NCBI GenBank assembly: GCA_900095095.1
Contig: FMBT01000340.1
Span: 222,691 to 286,690 of the forward strand
Length of the DNA stretch: 64,000 nt
Direction: 5' to 3'
Source of the DNA: Fragilariopsis cylindrus CCMP1102
Lineage: Eukaryota; Bacillariophyta; Bacillariophyceae; Bacillariales; Bacillariaceae
Below are positions 1-11,849 of the stretch, in pieces; position 1 is the stretch's first letter, and each line of letters begins with the position of its first letter. The notes beneath the pieces are model-generated. The model ran no database searches. It worked only from the letters and a program-made list of their open reading frames with translations, and had not been told where the DNA came from. The position numbers and the translations under genes were made by a program.

Positions 1-1311
1 GACTCATACTACAGAGTCGCTGATCAATGGGCATGGCATTACTGTTATTGGATTCGGATATGCTGACTCCTACATTTATCCCGGAGGCTCTGAATTCGAG
101 ACCATCAATCCTGCTGGAGATCCATTCCCACCCTTGTGCTCAATCCTTACCAGCGGAACCGAGTTCAGCACCAAGTTTAATCCCAAGTGATGTGCCTAGT
201 TTTGTGCCAAGTTCTGCACCAAGTGCTGGTCCAAGCTCTATTCCAAGTCTTACACCAAATGGTGCACCCAGCTCTTCTCCTAGTTTGGATCCAAGTGGCG
301 CACCAAGTTCAGCACCAAGTTCAGTCCCGAGTGATGTGCCTAGTTTTGTGCCAAGTTCTACACCAAGTGCTGGTCCAAGTTCCACTCCAAGTCTTACACC
401 AAGTGGTGCACCCAGCTCTTCTCCTAGTTTGGATCCAAGTGGCGCACCAAGTTCAGCACCAAGTTCAGTCCCGAGTGATGTGCCTAGTTTTGTGCCAAGT
501 TCTGCACCAAGTGCTGGTCCAAGTTCAATTCCAAGCCTTCACCAAGTTCTGCACCAAGCTCTGCACCAAGTTCTGTTCCAAGCACTTCGCCTAGTACTAG
601 TCCCAGCACCTGGCCCAGTACATCTCCAAGTAATTCGCCCAGTACTAGTCCAAGTACTTCCCCAAGTACCAGCCCATCTTCTGCGCCCACTATCACTTTT
701 GATGGTGTTACAAGCACGGTCCACAATGGGGATGTGAGCGTCTATCCCAGCACTTCTATTACTGGGGTCGTTGAGTTCAATAATGCTGGGAATGCTACTG
801 GGGCTTTTCAGTTTGAGATTGGGGAAGTTGTGGTGGAATCTCAAGATTTCGCTGATCACGTTGTATATGCCCACGCTGTTGCAATGGAATACCATGATGA
901 CGAAGAGACCATGGAGATTGAGATTGGAGGCATGACTTTCACCCCAGGAATCTACCGTTCAGACAGTGCTATCAACTTCGCTCATGGTACTGTGGTCACT
1001 CTCGATGGTAACAATGAAGCTAATCCCGAGTTTTTCTTCATTGCTGGCAGCACTCTGGTTACTGCTGCGGACACTTATTTTGACCTGAAGAACGGTGCCA
1101 AAGCGGAGAACGTCATCTGGGTTCTCGGTACTGCTGCCACCCTTGGGGCCCGCAGTCATGTCGCTGGCTCCATTATGGCTGGAACCGCCATCACCTTCGG
1201 TACCAATTCTAATTGTATGGCTGCGCACTTGCTCAATCTGCCGTGACCTTTGAGAGCGGAGGATCTGTTGCGATCAATCATTACGAAGATGATGCCCTAA
1301 TTACCGTCTAG
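1..1311 (+). pseudogene. PSS-repeat / DUF3494 ice-binding-like protein, frameshifted, 5' partial
   Basis: A tract of Pro-Ser-Ser repeats (about 155-680) leads into a DUF3494 (type I ice-binding-like) domain (about 695-1311), recognisable by GDVSVYPSTSITG, INFAHGTVVTLDGNN and AGSIMAGTAITFGTNS. The reading frame breaks repeatedly. The PSS repeats are in frame 3 to about 538, where one A is missing (cttcacc instead of cttacacc elsewhere in the array) and the frame changes. A second 1-nt loss at about 1206 (ctaattg versus cgaaattg in the intact paralog at 33490) replaces the normal C-terminus. Upstream of about 150 the protein-like frame is frame 2, suggesting a third break. Relative to the paralog at 32518 about 50 nt covering the first strand of the domain are also missing. 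Known members are secreted ice-binding or surface proteins. Read as a decayed copy, though indel errors in the assembly cannot be excluded. The stop matching the intact paralog is at 1309-1311. Confidence 0.75.
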
Positions 1312-1947
1312 AAGAAGTAGTGCAACTGTTGACGTTTAAAAAAAAGATAAAAGATTTACAAGTACTTAACCCACACGACACACAAATACACTCACACACG
1401 CACACAAAACAAATCCCGGTATAAGACACCCTTTTATAATAGCAGTATAAGTTTATAAATAAATATATTATTAATATTATTTGACTTATTTTTCTATAAT
1501 ATTTGTACAGAGTATATCAGAAAAAGAATATTCTTATTTCTTCACATCCTTTTTTTCTTCACATTCCACGATTTGTTGTAGTCGAATCGTATCGAATCAA
1601 GTCCGTCATGGAAAAAGAAGTCTATATAACGTACACTCTCTTTATGATAAGAGACGAAGTGTAAGACGACGAATGATATATATATATTATCATACCGTAG
1701 TAACTATACCATGTATTTCTTCCAAACAAAACAAAACAAAACAAAATAAAATGTCTTTCACAAACATAACATACCGATTCCTTTACGTTCACGATCATAT
1801 TCACGTTCATGTTCACGTTCCCATTCACCGACATTCGCCACTCTCCACAAATCTTCTTCTTTTTCTTGCATTTATTTTTAATTCTGTTACTGTAGTTTCA
1901 TTTTCTGTTTCAGTTTATTCTTTATTATCATCTTTATTCATTATTCT
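1312..1947. other. 3' flank duplicated at 33592-34110, then low-complexity DNA
   Basis: The first 300 bases (ACACACA-rich stretch, then TATAAGACACCC, then TTTGTACAGAGTATATCAG) match the 3' flank of the intact DUF3494 gene at 33592-34110, so this is part of a segmental duplication. The remainder is AT-rich and low complexity. The open frame over 1481-2122 has no protein-like composition and runs over the 3' end of the opposite-strand GTPase gene, so it is not called. Confidence 0.6.
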
Positions 1948-3646
1948 TTATTCTTCATTATCATTATTATCATCATCTTTATATAAACAATCCATTAAAC
2001 TTTTTGTTAATTCACTTTTATTTAAATTTTTACCAATGAACACAAATTTATTCAAACGTTCTTCATTGTCTTGCCATGGCACGGAAGCAGGACCAAAATT
2101 AATTTGTTCATGCACACCTTGAAAAACAAATTTAATATTTCCTTGTCCATGAAATGATAATAAACCTTTCGATCGATATATATCGGCAGCACGTTCTCGT
2201 AACAAGTCCATCATAAACATATTAAACCACTGGGCATGTAATTGTCCCTTGAAAGTCACACCGACACTTTGTACTACTTCTAAATTATGATGTGATTCCT
2301 CACCTTCTTGAGTATCAAAAAAATCTGGATCGACTGTTAATATAGATTCCATATTAAATGAATTTAATCCTAATATTTGATCCAATGGTACTTTCGATTT
2401 GGTACATTCTAATATTGCAGCTGTTTTATTAATATTTTTTAATCTTGTTTCCAGTACTCGTTTTTCCTCTGGCGTCACTAAATCAATTTTATTTAATAAA
2501 ATTTTATCCGCAAAAGCAACTTGTTGATACGCTTCATTGACATCCGTAGGATTGGGTTTGATTTCATTTAAATGAATTGGTAAATGTTTCGCATCGGCTA
2601 AACATACAATCGAATCAATGAAATAATTTTCCGACATTTTCGAATTTGTTTGAATCGTATACACAATCGGTGCAGGATCGGCGAGTCCAGTCGTTTCTAA
2701 TAATATGGCATCAAAGTCCTGTCGACGTTTCACTAATTGTCCTAATGTACGTACTAAATCACCACGGACCGAACAACACACACATCCATTATCCATAGTA
2801 ATTAAATCTTCCGGTGCATCCATCGATTCCGCAACTGTACATGGTACATATATAAAGGAAGGAAGAAAAGGAAAGGAATGGGTTTTAGTTAGTAAAGAAG
2901 AAGAAGACACGAAATAATCTTCGTTTGGGTATGTCATGTTATGGAATTCAATTCGATTCGATTTTTGTTGTTCGCGATATTACATACACAGACAAAAATA
3001 ACCGGACCAGGGAAGGGTGTGGATATCGGTGTGGAACGGATGGGGGGAGGGGGGGGGATGACATGACATGACACAAGGCAAGCAACAAAAAGACAGACAG
3101 GACGGACGACAACGACGACGATATAGTATATGGAGAATAAATAGCGGCAGCGGCGACGACGGAACGGAACGACAAGAGCCGAGCGATGTGTAGATAGACC
3201 TTCTCGTCTCTTCGTTTCGTCTCTTTTTGCTTGTTCGTCTCTCTCTCTTCTCTTCTCTCTCAAATCAAGTCAAATCAAATTCATTCATTCATCTGGGTTA
3301 TAGAATCGGGATCGGAGAAGGGAGGGAGGGGGGTTACGACGACGACAGGACGACACGAATAACGAGACAGGACAACGAACACGGACATAAAAAACTGTAT
3401 AAATAACTTACCTAATCCATCATCAATCGATACTTCACCAAATTCATTTTCCAATACACAAATTTTCCAATCATTTTGTTCTTTTAAAATATAATTGACA
3501 AAGGTGGTTTTACCAGCACCTAAAAATCCAGTAATGACAGTAATGGGTGTTAATTTATTTGTACTTGGATCATCAACTTTAGTAGTAGTTGTCGCCTTTA
3601 CAGCATCGTCGGCTGTTGTTGTTGTTGTTTTTGTTTGTTCCGACAT
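1948..3646 (-). CDS. COG0523 / CobW-family GTPase (metallochaperone-like)
   Basis: Two exons: 3646-3412 and 2834-1948, joined across a 577-bp intron with donor GTAAGT (3411-3406) and acceptor CAG. The product is about 373 aa. It has a P-loop [10 protein letters not shown], the family metal-binding CxCC motif in [12 protein letters not shown], the Walker B-like [10 protein letters not shown] and the guanine-specificity NKID, followed by a CobW C-terminal domain ([31 protein letters not shown]). COG0523 proteins are GTPases that deliver or insert metal ions, often zinc, into client proteins. The N-terminus is Thr/Lys-rich with no visible leader, so it is probably cytosolic, and I do not see the CPELVP motif of the METAP1 activator ZNG1. 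The start at 3646 is the first true ATG; upstream in-frame codons include only TTG. The metal specificity cannot be told from sequence. Confidence 0.9.
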
Positions 3647-4623
3647 CTTGTTCTTGTTTTTGTTTTGATTTGATTGCAATGTTAATGTATAACGTCGAAG
3701 AGGATTAGGTTAGGATAGAGGTAAGGTTCGAGTTTGGTTTCGTTTGCTTTGCTTTACTTTGCTTTTCTAAGAGTTAAAAAAAAGAGGCTAATTGTTGTAA
3801 TTGAAATGAGAATATGTGCGTAATGCAAGTTGCGTAATGCAAAGTTGCGGTCTTTTTGAGATAAAATCTTGCTTGTTGGTGTGTGCGTTGTCGTATGACG
3901 AACAAAGAGTACAGTATGCCACGATTGATGAGGCTCTATTACGCACGCATACCGCCCGTGTAAAATAAAAGCATACAGTATCTCTCTCTTTCGGTTTCCT
4001 TGTGCTTCTTTTTTTTTTTTCTACGAGGTCTTTTAGGACGAGAAAAATAAATATGGACTCAACGTAACGTGCTGTAGACGAAATACGACGAGGTCTTAAT
4101 AAAACGAGAGGCAGCCATAGTCTGCTATTCAACCGTGATAAAAATGAAAATTGATTGGCTGGTAGTACTAGTAGGTGATTCCGCGACGAAGTAGGGGAGC
4201 GATGGATGTTCTTGAATGCAATAATTTTTAATTTTGTATATTAAAATAAAAAAATCAGAACTATCCAGAACAAGCCATGCCACCTGCTGTAGTACAACAA
4301 CTTTTCTCATGAAGGTTATATTATATTATAATAAACACCCGTAGGAAGTCAGCAGCACGATGATGTATCATGTGAAATATCTCTATGCTATTATTCTAGA
4401 CTAGCAGCTGGCTGGCTAGAGCTGAGCAAGTCTTGAAAGTGAAGTCAAATCTGATACCCAAACTATACAACAATATAGGTTGTGATTGCAGTACTAATAC
4501 TACTACATACACTCACCCTACCTAGTTAGTTGGGTAAAACACAGAAACAGGGGCAGAGGTAGACATACTGAGAACAAGCAAGAAACAAAAATGAGATGAT
4601 GTGATGTGATATGGGATTAGATC

Positions 4624-4673
<50 letters not shown>

Positions 4674-6153
4674 TACTGCTAGATAGGATAGGTAGGTCTA
4701 AGGTAGATACAATAAAAATATCTATCTATAAACTGAATGATCCACATTTGTTCACGTCATTGGCTAGGTCCATACAGATCTCTACGCGAAGTGTGTAGTG
4801 ACAGATAAAAATAATATTCATTGCAAGAAAGCACTTGTAGTACCCTCTTTTGGTTGAAGCTTTTGTGGTCCACCAATAAGCAAATCCCTTCTAATAGTGC
4901 TAATCAAGGACTTCTACAAGATGTGGATGGTGTAACAAGCTATCCGTTGGGCTATTAGCTCCATCGTATCAAAAGGAAAAAGAAATGATGTTCAATCTCA
5001 CTCTCTCTCTCTCTCTCTCTCTCTCTCGTGCTACTAGGTAGGTAGAGTAGGTAGGTCAGGTCAGGTCAGGTCAGGTAGATACTATTAAAAAAAACTGAAT
5101 AATCCATGTTATGCTCCACACCAGCATTATTTTATTATGATTCAACTGGTGTTCAGTATTTACTACAGGGTTTCACAATATTTATTGTAACTTACTAGCT
5201 AGCTGTGCCCACGGAAGAGCAGAATAAAATTGATGGATTTGACTTGAACTACAACACACAATTCTTCTACTTACTTAAAAAAGAAAAAAAGAAGAGAAGA
5301 TTATAGTACTATTAGATAAAATAGAACCTGCTCTCCTGTGCACAATGGAACCTTTTTTTATTGCTGTTGTTGTTGTTGTTGTTGTTGTTGCTGTTGCTCG
5401 TGCTATCATGTGAGACAGACTATGAGATCAGCATCAACAGTCAGCATGATGCTTCATCATCCTGTTGTAAGTTGAGTATCTACTGTTGGCATTGATTTGT
5501 TGTGATGCTGTACTGTACTGTACTGTACTGTAGTTGAATACAGTACCACATACATACATACATATCCTAACTACAGTAGACTTATCATACAGAAAACAAC
5601 AAGGATTAGATTCATTCTACCTCTCTATCACTCTCTCTTGCTTTATCTTTCTACTAGCAGTGTGTGCTGCTACAGTAGTCTATAGGCAGGTAGGTAGGTG
5701 GGTAGGTAGGGGGTACACACAGCAGATATTAGTATATGCCAGATCTACAATAATATCCAAGATTAGAAGCTGCCTACCTACGGCCTCTCTTTTATCAACA
5801 TGGGCAGGCTGTTGATGGCTCTGATCTGATATTCATCTTTCTCGGCGTGCTATCCTTAGCTTGTCTTCTTAATTTCATACCTAGCTAGCAGCAGGTACAC
5901 GTACGTAGTCATACTCTAGTCATTTTTTTCTAATTGCTGCTGTACTGTAGGTAAAAATGGGTATTATAATAGTGTACGTGATTATTTATTTCTTAAAATG
6001 TTATGGTGTATTTATATTATGTCGTTACGTATACATACGTGCATGGTTATCAATAATATCTTGAACTGAGGGGACAAGAAGAGATGGCATGTAATGGGAC
6101 GACACGACTTGTTGATGTGCTGTGCTGTTTATTTAATTTAATTAATTATATTT
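3647..6153. other. 2.5 kb without a recognisable gene; microsatellites
   Basis: No open frame here looks like a protein. Simple repeats are common: (TC)n then (CA)n at 4627-4674, (CT)n at 4999-5027, AGGTC repeats near 5055-5075, and (GTT)n at 5361-5397. Short TACTGTA / ACTGTACTGTA clusters recur (for example near 5510-5535), as elsewhere in the window. The 3647-3780 segment should hold the promoter and 5' UTR of the GTPase gene; no clear core element is visible. Confidence 0.5.
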
Positions 6154-7529
6154 CTAATGCAATGCTGTCATTCGTTTTTTAATTTGTGCAATCGCTTTAC
6201 CAGGATTTAAATGTTTGGGACAAACTTTCGTACAATTCATGATGGTATGACAACGATATAATTTAAACGCATCATTTAAATTTTCTAATCGTGCAGTTGT
6301 TGCAGTATCACGTGAATCTTCAATCCATCGATACGCTTGCATTAATACAGCCGGTCCTAAATATTTGTCCGCATTCCACCAATAACTAGGACAACTCGTC
6401 GAACAACAGGCACACAGTATACATTCATACATCCCATCTAACTTTGCACGATCTTGTTTAGTTTGTAAAAATTCACCTTGTAATTTCGTATTCCCATCTG
6501 CGCCTGGTTCGGCACGTTCCGATCCCTCCGCTTGTAACCATGGTTCAATACTCCGATATTGTTCATAAAAATTCCCCATATCAGGAACTAAATCTTTTAA
6601 TACATACATATGTGGTAAGGGATATATTTTCGTTGCTTTCGAGGTATCATCATCAATATAGGCTAAGCAGGCGAGAGTATTCGAACCTTGGATATTCATA
6701 GCACAACTTCCACAAATACCTTCACGACAACTACGTCGGAAGGTTAAACCTGGATCTTGTTCATTCTTTATTTTAATTAACGCATCTAAGACCATCGGAC
6801 CACAATCATTTAAATCAACGGGATACGTACTTAAATATGGTTTTTGATTTTCAATTTCTGGATCCCATCGATAAACTTTAAAATATTTAATTCGTTCGGC
6901 CAGTAATGTAGCAGTATCTACACCATTCTTTAAATCAGCTTCGGTGGATGTTGATGAAAAGAATAAATTGGATGACGAGGATGACGATGTGAATGTGCCG
7001 GCAGCAGCAGCAGCACGCTATTAGGATTAATAATAAGAAGGGGGAATGGATGTTGGAGAGAGATAGAAAAGAATAGAACAAGAGGGTTAATGAGTGGGAT
7101 GGTGAATTGTTGCCGGTGTGTGTGTGTGTGTGTGTGTTCTAGTGTCGTTGCGTCACTCTATCAACAATGATTCGATTTGATTCGATTCCTTTCTTTCCAA
7201 ACATTCCTTTTTGAGTTCAACGGACGGTAGTTTTAGTGTGCTGCATAGTGACTCCTGAATCTGAATGGAATCTGAACAAAGACTGTCTGTCTGCCTATCG
7301 ATAAGCGGCGGCGAGTGATGAAGGGGGACTAATCTCCGTCGTCCTTTCCTTTTACGCGATGTGGACGACGGCGATCGATCAATAGATGCCGGGCAAATTA
7401 ATTTAATGCCGGTTGCTCTTGCTTTTGCTTCTGCGCTTATAATAAAATTGAACTTACGTTACTACTAGTACTACCGATAATACGCTTTGACGCTATTCGA
7501 CTAAAGGATGATGCTGTCGTTGAAATCAT
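6154..7529 (-). CDS. SDHB: Succinate dehydrogenase iron-sulfur subunit, mitochondrial
   Basis: Two exons: 7529-7458 (24 codons) and 7017-6154, separated by a 440-bp phase-0 intron (GTAAGT...TAG), giving 311 aa. The first exon and the start of the second (Ser/Ala/Arg-rich, no acidic residues) form a mitochondrial targeting peptide. The 2Fe-2S ligands are in [12 protein letters not shown] with a later Cys in NTLAC. The 4Fe-4S and 3Fe-4S ligands are in [16 protein letters not shown] and [20 protein letters not shown]. These match the family almost residue for residue. The protein carries electrons from the flavoprotein SdhA to ubiquinone in respiratory complex II of the inner mitochondrial membrane. 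A Glu/Gly-rich loop ([12 protein letters not shown]) lengthens the linker between the two Fe-S domains. The start was chosen by the targeting peptide and the clean splice junction; the longest single open frame begins inside the protein. Confidence 0.97.
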
Positions 7530-8143
7530 GGTTGGGGTTGTTGTTGCTTTGTTTTTTCTTTTGTTGTTATTGTTATTGTTGTTATTGTTGTTGTTGCTTT
7601 CTTACTTTTACTACTATCTTCTTTGTTACTTGTTATATATACTACTTATGACTAATTACCTCTTACAGTTTATTACTGATTTACAGCTGATTAGGGTCGT
7701 TTTGGAAGTCTTATCACGTTGTATTAACCGATGATTGATCTGTCTGTCTGTGCTGATGCGCCTTGTCTTGGCGTGGTCGTGTGTGTGAATTGCTCATAAT
7801 TCACAGAAAACGCACGACATCATTCTTCCTTACTGGTTACAAATTGAAGATAGTAGAATCGATCGCCATTTCTTTTTCAAAGACATGCAGAATTTACCAT
7901 CTGGGGAAATCAGAGAACCCCATAATTTTGGATTGACCAATTAAACAACTTTCATGACGCACCGATATAATTTTATATAATTTGGTGATGAGCCAATCAA
8001 AAACATCTGCTGCGTCAATCACTGGTTACAGTAATACTGTACTGTAGGCACCAATATTCTTCGCCATGCATTCGTGATACAGTATGCATAAAATGAATGA
8101 ATCACGCGAAAAGAATCAATCATTCGAAATCGAATGAATGAAC

Positions 8144-8179
<36 letters not shown>

Positions 8180-8693
8180 AGTCGAAGTGAGTCAGTCAGT
8201 CAGTCAGTCACTTGTTCGTGATTTAAAGTGAGAAATAAATGAAGACTATTCGGATTAGGGTTAGAGTCTAATGTCTATAATAATATGATAACATAGCTGA
8301 AAAGTCGAGTCAGTCGAGTCAGTCATTCGACACGATCATTGATTCGATTCTAGATTCAATTGTTTCGCTCTTCATTCCTTCGATTCTTTCGACTAAGTAA
8401 AGTTTCTTAATTGGTCGTTCGAGTCTGTTTCTTCCGTTTTCTCGTTCGTGATTTAATTGTTCTTCTATCTACTAGCTACTGTAGTACTAGTATTCTTTGC
8501 TAGCTAGCTAGTACAGTAGCGAGCTACAGTAAGTAGTACAATGTATCGTAAATGTAGATGTAGACGTATATGTATATATACATATAGTGTTTGTTGATTT
8601 AATATTTTCCCTTTTATTTTATTTCATTCTATTGTTATTGCTATTTTTGCTATTTTTGCTATTTTTGTACTATTGTTATATTGTTATTCTGTT
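7530..8693. other. Intergenic, simple repeats, no gene seen
   Basis: Contains a T/G-rich tract (7530-7600) just upstream of SDHB, (AATC)n at 8144-8178, (AGTC)n at about 8190-8210, and TACTGTA/CTAGCTAG clusters near 8470-8530. The segment 7860-8040 has the near-repeat ...CAATTAAACAAC... / ...CCAATCAAAAAC... around ATAATTTTATATAATTTGGTGATG but no protein-like frame. Confidence 0.4.
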
Positions 8694-9329
8694 TTACAGC
8701 ACTTCCATGATATAATTTTCAATATCATTCCGATCTTGAATAGCTATCAATCTGGCAGATATTAGACATTTCAATGTACATGTTTTATATAGGGATGCAA
8801 TTTTTTCATCGTCATTATTATTCATACTTTTGTGGTACGATTGTCCAGTATAATATTGTAAATCTTGTCGATCTTGTTCATCAAAAACTTCGTCTTTTGC
8901 ACTTTGTCTATTCCATCGTCTTTCTTTAATGTTTTCTAATCCTCTCATACACTCATTATCATCATCATCATTTACACTAACAATTTTGTTGTTGTTGTCG
9001 TTGTTCTCACTGTTGACAAAACCATTCTTCCTAATAAGGTTATGAACACGTCGTCTAATAGCCTTTTCTTCATCTTGTTGTAACCATGTTGCTTGAATTT
9101 CTTTATCTGTCATTTCATGATATGATATCGTTGTCTTAACAGTACATGTTGGAAAGAATTGTACACGTTTCTTGTTGTTGTTGTTGTTGTTCTTGTTCTT
9201 GTTCTTGTTGGCGTTGTCCTTTTTGTCGTCTCTTGTTGACTTCGTGCTTGCATCTTGTGGTTCTTCAAGTAAATTCATCATCGGAGAAGGCGTCGTGGTC
9301 CTTTTGGGTGGAGGTGTAGTTGTGACCAT
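8694..9329 (-). CDS. Diatom-type small protein with GLE and VF-EQ motifs, paralog 1
   Basis: Single exon, 211 aa from the ATG at 9329, chosen because all three paralogs here begin MV-x-T. After a disordered Thr/Lys/Asn-rich N-terminus comes the conserved core: RVQFFPTCTVKTTISYHEMT, DKEIQATWLQQ, RGLENIKERRWNR, DEVFDEQDRQDL and a C-terminal DDEKIASLYKTCTLKC segment ending in DRNDIENYI. I recognise this layout (V-x-F-x-P ... T-x-EI-x-x-x-W ... RGLE ... VF-x-EQ ... IA-x-x-Y ... IE-x-Y) as a multicopy protein family of diatoms whose function is unknown to me. There is no signal peptide or membrane segment, so it is probably soluble. The 5' flank resembles that of the next paralog (9340-9430 versus 11765-11850), so the copies arose with their promoters. 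Confidence 0.8.
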   Translation of the reverse strand: MVTTTPPPKRTTTPSPMMNLLEEPQDASTKSTRDDKKDNANKNKNKNNNNNNKKRVQFFPTCTVKTTISYHEMTDKEIQATWLQQDEEKAIRRRVHNLIRKNGFVNSENNDNNNKIVSVNDDDDNECMRGLENIKERRWNRQSAKDEVFDEQDRQDLQYYTGQSYHKSMNNNDDEKIASLYKTCTLKCLISARLIAIQDRNDIENYIMEVL

Positions 9330-9339
9330 TTTACACATA

Positions 9340-10330
9340 TTGTGAAAGTAGAAGCAAGATAATTGATTTTTTGTGGAAACGCTTTTGATTCTTTTGTTTT
9401 GTTTTCTTAGATTGTGAGCACAGACGATGAATATGAATATGAATATGAGAGGGATTTTGCAAATGTTATCGCCCACAATTGTACCGTACTTATTTCCTTT
9501 GTGACATATTGTGTGATGTGTCTCCCCAAACCACGCGTACAATTGTACGGTGGCAATTCAGCCATGTCATTTATTCTCATTACAGCACATCAAAGAAGGA
9601 AAAGAAAGGAATTCTTTTGTTCTTCACGTTCCTCCGAATATGGATGTCGCTGACTACTACATATGATTGTTGGCAATGTTTCTCCGCGAACCGCGAATCC
9701 ATTGCAATAAACATCAGCAATTTATGATGATTGAAGTACTAGTATGTCATTAATTTTATAACAGCACATCAAAAGAAGAAAAGAAATGAGTTCTATAGTT
9801 CTTCATGCGCTGTGAAAACACAACGGCATCATGGACCAAGTAGTTTTGATAATGTTTTTCCGCGAACCACGAACCAATTTTATAACATATATGGTAGCAC
9901 TTCATGATGAGTGAGTGAAAAGAACGGGATATACTGTTCGCCATGCGCTGTGAAAATACCGGCGTCATTGACTATGTAGTTAAGTAAGTGATGGGTCTAC
10001 GAGAAGCACGCGTGCAGTGATGTGTGATGTAGTTTTGTGATGTATCTGCAGGAATCACGCGTGCAGTGATGTACTAGTGTGTCATTAATTTTATTACAGC
10101 ACATCAAAATTAAGGAAAAGAAACGAGTTATATTGTTCTTCATGCGCTGTGAACATAACGATTTCATTTACCACATGTAGCTTTGTGATCTATCTACACA
10201 AGTCACGCGTACAATATTGTACGGCAGCAGTTTATGATGTCATATTAAATTTCATTTTATCAGAAGAAGATAGTAGAGGAATGTGTGTTATTCTTCTTCA
10301 TTAGCGAAGACAACGTGCAACGGCGTGAAT
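9340..10330. repeat. Degenerate repeats with a CAGCACATCAAA-GAAG core
   Basis: A motif close to GTCATTAATTTTATTACAGC followed by ACATCAAA(A)GAAGRAAAGAAA and then a stretch like GTTCTTCATGCGCTGTGAA recurs at about 9571, 9747, 10081 and, weaker, 10229. Related pieces occur near 11992, 12130 and 12925. Between them lies a second motif, CACGCGT(A/G)CA(A/G)T, at about 9532, 10007, 10053 and 10204. Units are 150-330 bp apart and diverged, and no coding frame persists across them. All copies lie around the three paralogs of the GLE family. Confidence 0.6.
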
Positions 10331-11151
10331 ATAGAGCTCAAGGGCAGTGATTTTTTAATCCCACCATGCTCTAAATTCTTGTCCTGCCAAATTTTTAAAC
10401 TTAGTGCGTGCTGTAAGTGCAACTAAATTGCTGTAAGTGCAACTAAATTCGTTCTGCCTTTATCGAAAGGCACTAAATTCGTTCGGTGTAGTGTTTCTCG
10501 AAAGGAATGATCATTGCCAAGTTTTTAAAAGCAGCGAGTGAGGTTTGATATTTATCCTGCCAAGTTTTAAAACGCTGCGCGTGAGGTTTGTTATGATGTC
10601 TTGTTAAAAAAATGATATAAAAATCACTTAACACTTTCGATCAGAACTTGAAGTGGGACTGACTACGATTAGTAGTTCTTGTTCAATAAGTGAAAAACTG
10701 ATTACAGCGTTCGGCTTTGTACTTGTCTCGCTTTGCTCTCCGTCGTGTTCAACATGGGGCATATATTGGGCGTGACGAGTGCCCGTAGAGTTCCACTAAT
10801 GATTACAACGACTTTTTTGTGCTCAGCCATCTGGCTTATGTATTTATCTCGGTTTGACAGTAGTTCAACATGGGGCTTTTATTGGGGACGCGACGATCTA
10901 CAGGGAACGCGACGAATGCGTTACGACAGTATTTTAGCGAAAATTCACATCCCCCCAGCTCGCGCGACTGATAGCTAACACTACTGTATTGCAAAATCGC
11001 TCTACTATTTATTTTAGCTAACACCGTAGCTAGAATATATGTTGATATAGCTATGTGTGAAGAAAAAGGAGATCGTGTGTAGTTGTTCTGATATTATGCT
11101 ATTACATGTTATTTCCCCATATATTATTATATGTAATTTAGTCTTTAATTG
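10331..11151. other. Intergenic, short internal duplications, no gene seen
   Basis: Small local duplications are visible: GCTGTAAGTGCAACTAAATT twice at 10410-10450; TCCTGCCAAGTTTTAAAA-like pieces at about 10380 and 10555; and GTTCAACATGGGGC followed by TATTGGG near 10748 and 10863. The small open frames over 10733-11024 have no protein-like composition. Confidence 0.4.
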
Positions 11152-11757
11152 TTACAATAACAAATAGTTTTCAATTTCGATCCGATCTTTAATAGCCATT
11201 ATTCTTGCAGAAATTGTACATTTCATTGTATGCATTCTGTATACCGATGCGATTTTTTCATCATCATTCAAGAAGTATCCTCCATTTCCATTACCAAAAC
11301 AATATGGTAAATCTTGTCGATGCTGTTCCTCAAAAACTTCTTCTTGTGCAATATATCTATTCGATCGTCTTTGTTTGGAATATTCTAATCCTCTCATATC
11401 AATACTGATGTCACCGTGTTCATTATCAGCGCTCTCTCTATCACTATCATTGTCACAACCATTTTGATACGCGGTAGCTATAAGATTTCGACAACCTCGT
11501 CTAATAGCGTCTTCTTCTTCTTGTGAATTCCATGCACTTTTAATTTCTTCTTCTGTCATGTCGTAAAGAGAAATTGTAGTTTCAACAGACACTGTAGGAG
11601 AGAATTGTACACGACGTTCCTTCGTTTTATTCTTCTTGTTGACGCTGTCGTCCTTGTTGTCGTCTTTCCATATCGTTCTCTTGCTTGGTTGTTTACACTT
11701 CATCATCGGAGATTCCGTCTTGTTATTCATGATACGAGCAGCAGTAGTTACAACCAT
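11152..11757 (-). CDS. Diatom-type small protein with GLE and VF-EQ motifs, paralog 2
   Basis: Single exon, 201 aa, ATG at 11757 (MVVTTAARIMNN). The core matches paralog 1: RVQFSPTVSVETTISLYDMT, EEEIKSAWNSQEEEDAIRRG, MRGLEYSKQRRSNRYIAQEE, VFEEQHRQDL, DDEKIASVYRMHTMKC and DRIEIENYLLL. Acidic Ser/Asp-rich linkers sit between the conserved blocks. Function is unknown; no targeting or membrane signal is seen. It lies 1.8 kb upstream of paralog 1 on the same strand, with a related 5' flank, consistent with tandem duplication. Confidence 0.8.
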   Translation of the reverse strand: MVVTTAARIMNNKTESPMMKCKQPSKRTIWKDDNKDDSVNKKNKTKERRVQFSPTVSVETTISLYDMTEEEIKSAWNSQEEEDAIRRGCRNLIATAYQNGCDNDSDRESADNEHGDISIDMRGLEYSKQRRSNRYIAQEEVFEEQHRQDLPYCFGNGNGGYFLNDDEKIASVYRMHTMKCTISARIMAIKDRIEIENYLLL

Positions 11758-11849
11758 TATTACAATTTGAATTCTTGAATAGAATTGATTTGATTTGCGG
11801 AAACACTTTTGAGTTTTGGTTTGATTTTAGATTGTGAGAAGACGATGAT

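Noticed and set aside
1481-2122. 213-codon plus-strand ORF
   Set aside because: Composition follows AT-rich low-complexity DNA and the opposite strand of the GTPase gene; no domain or codon pattern.
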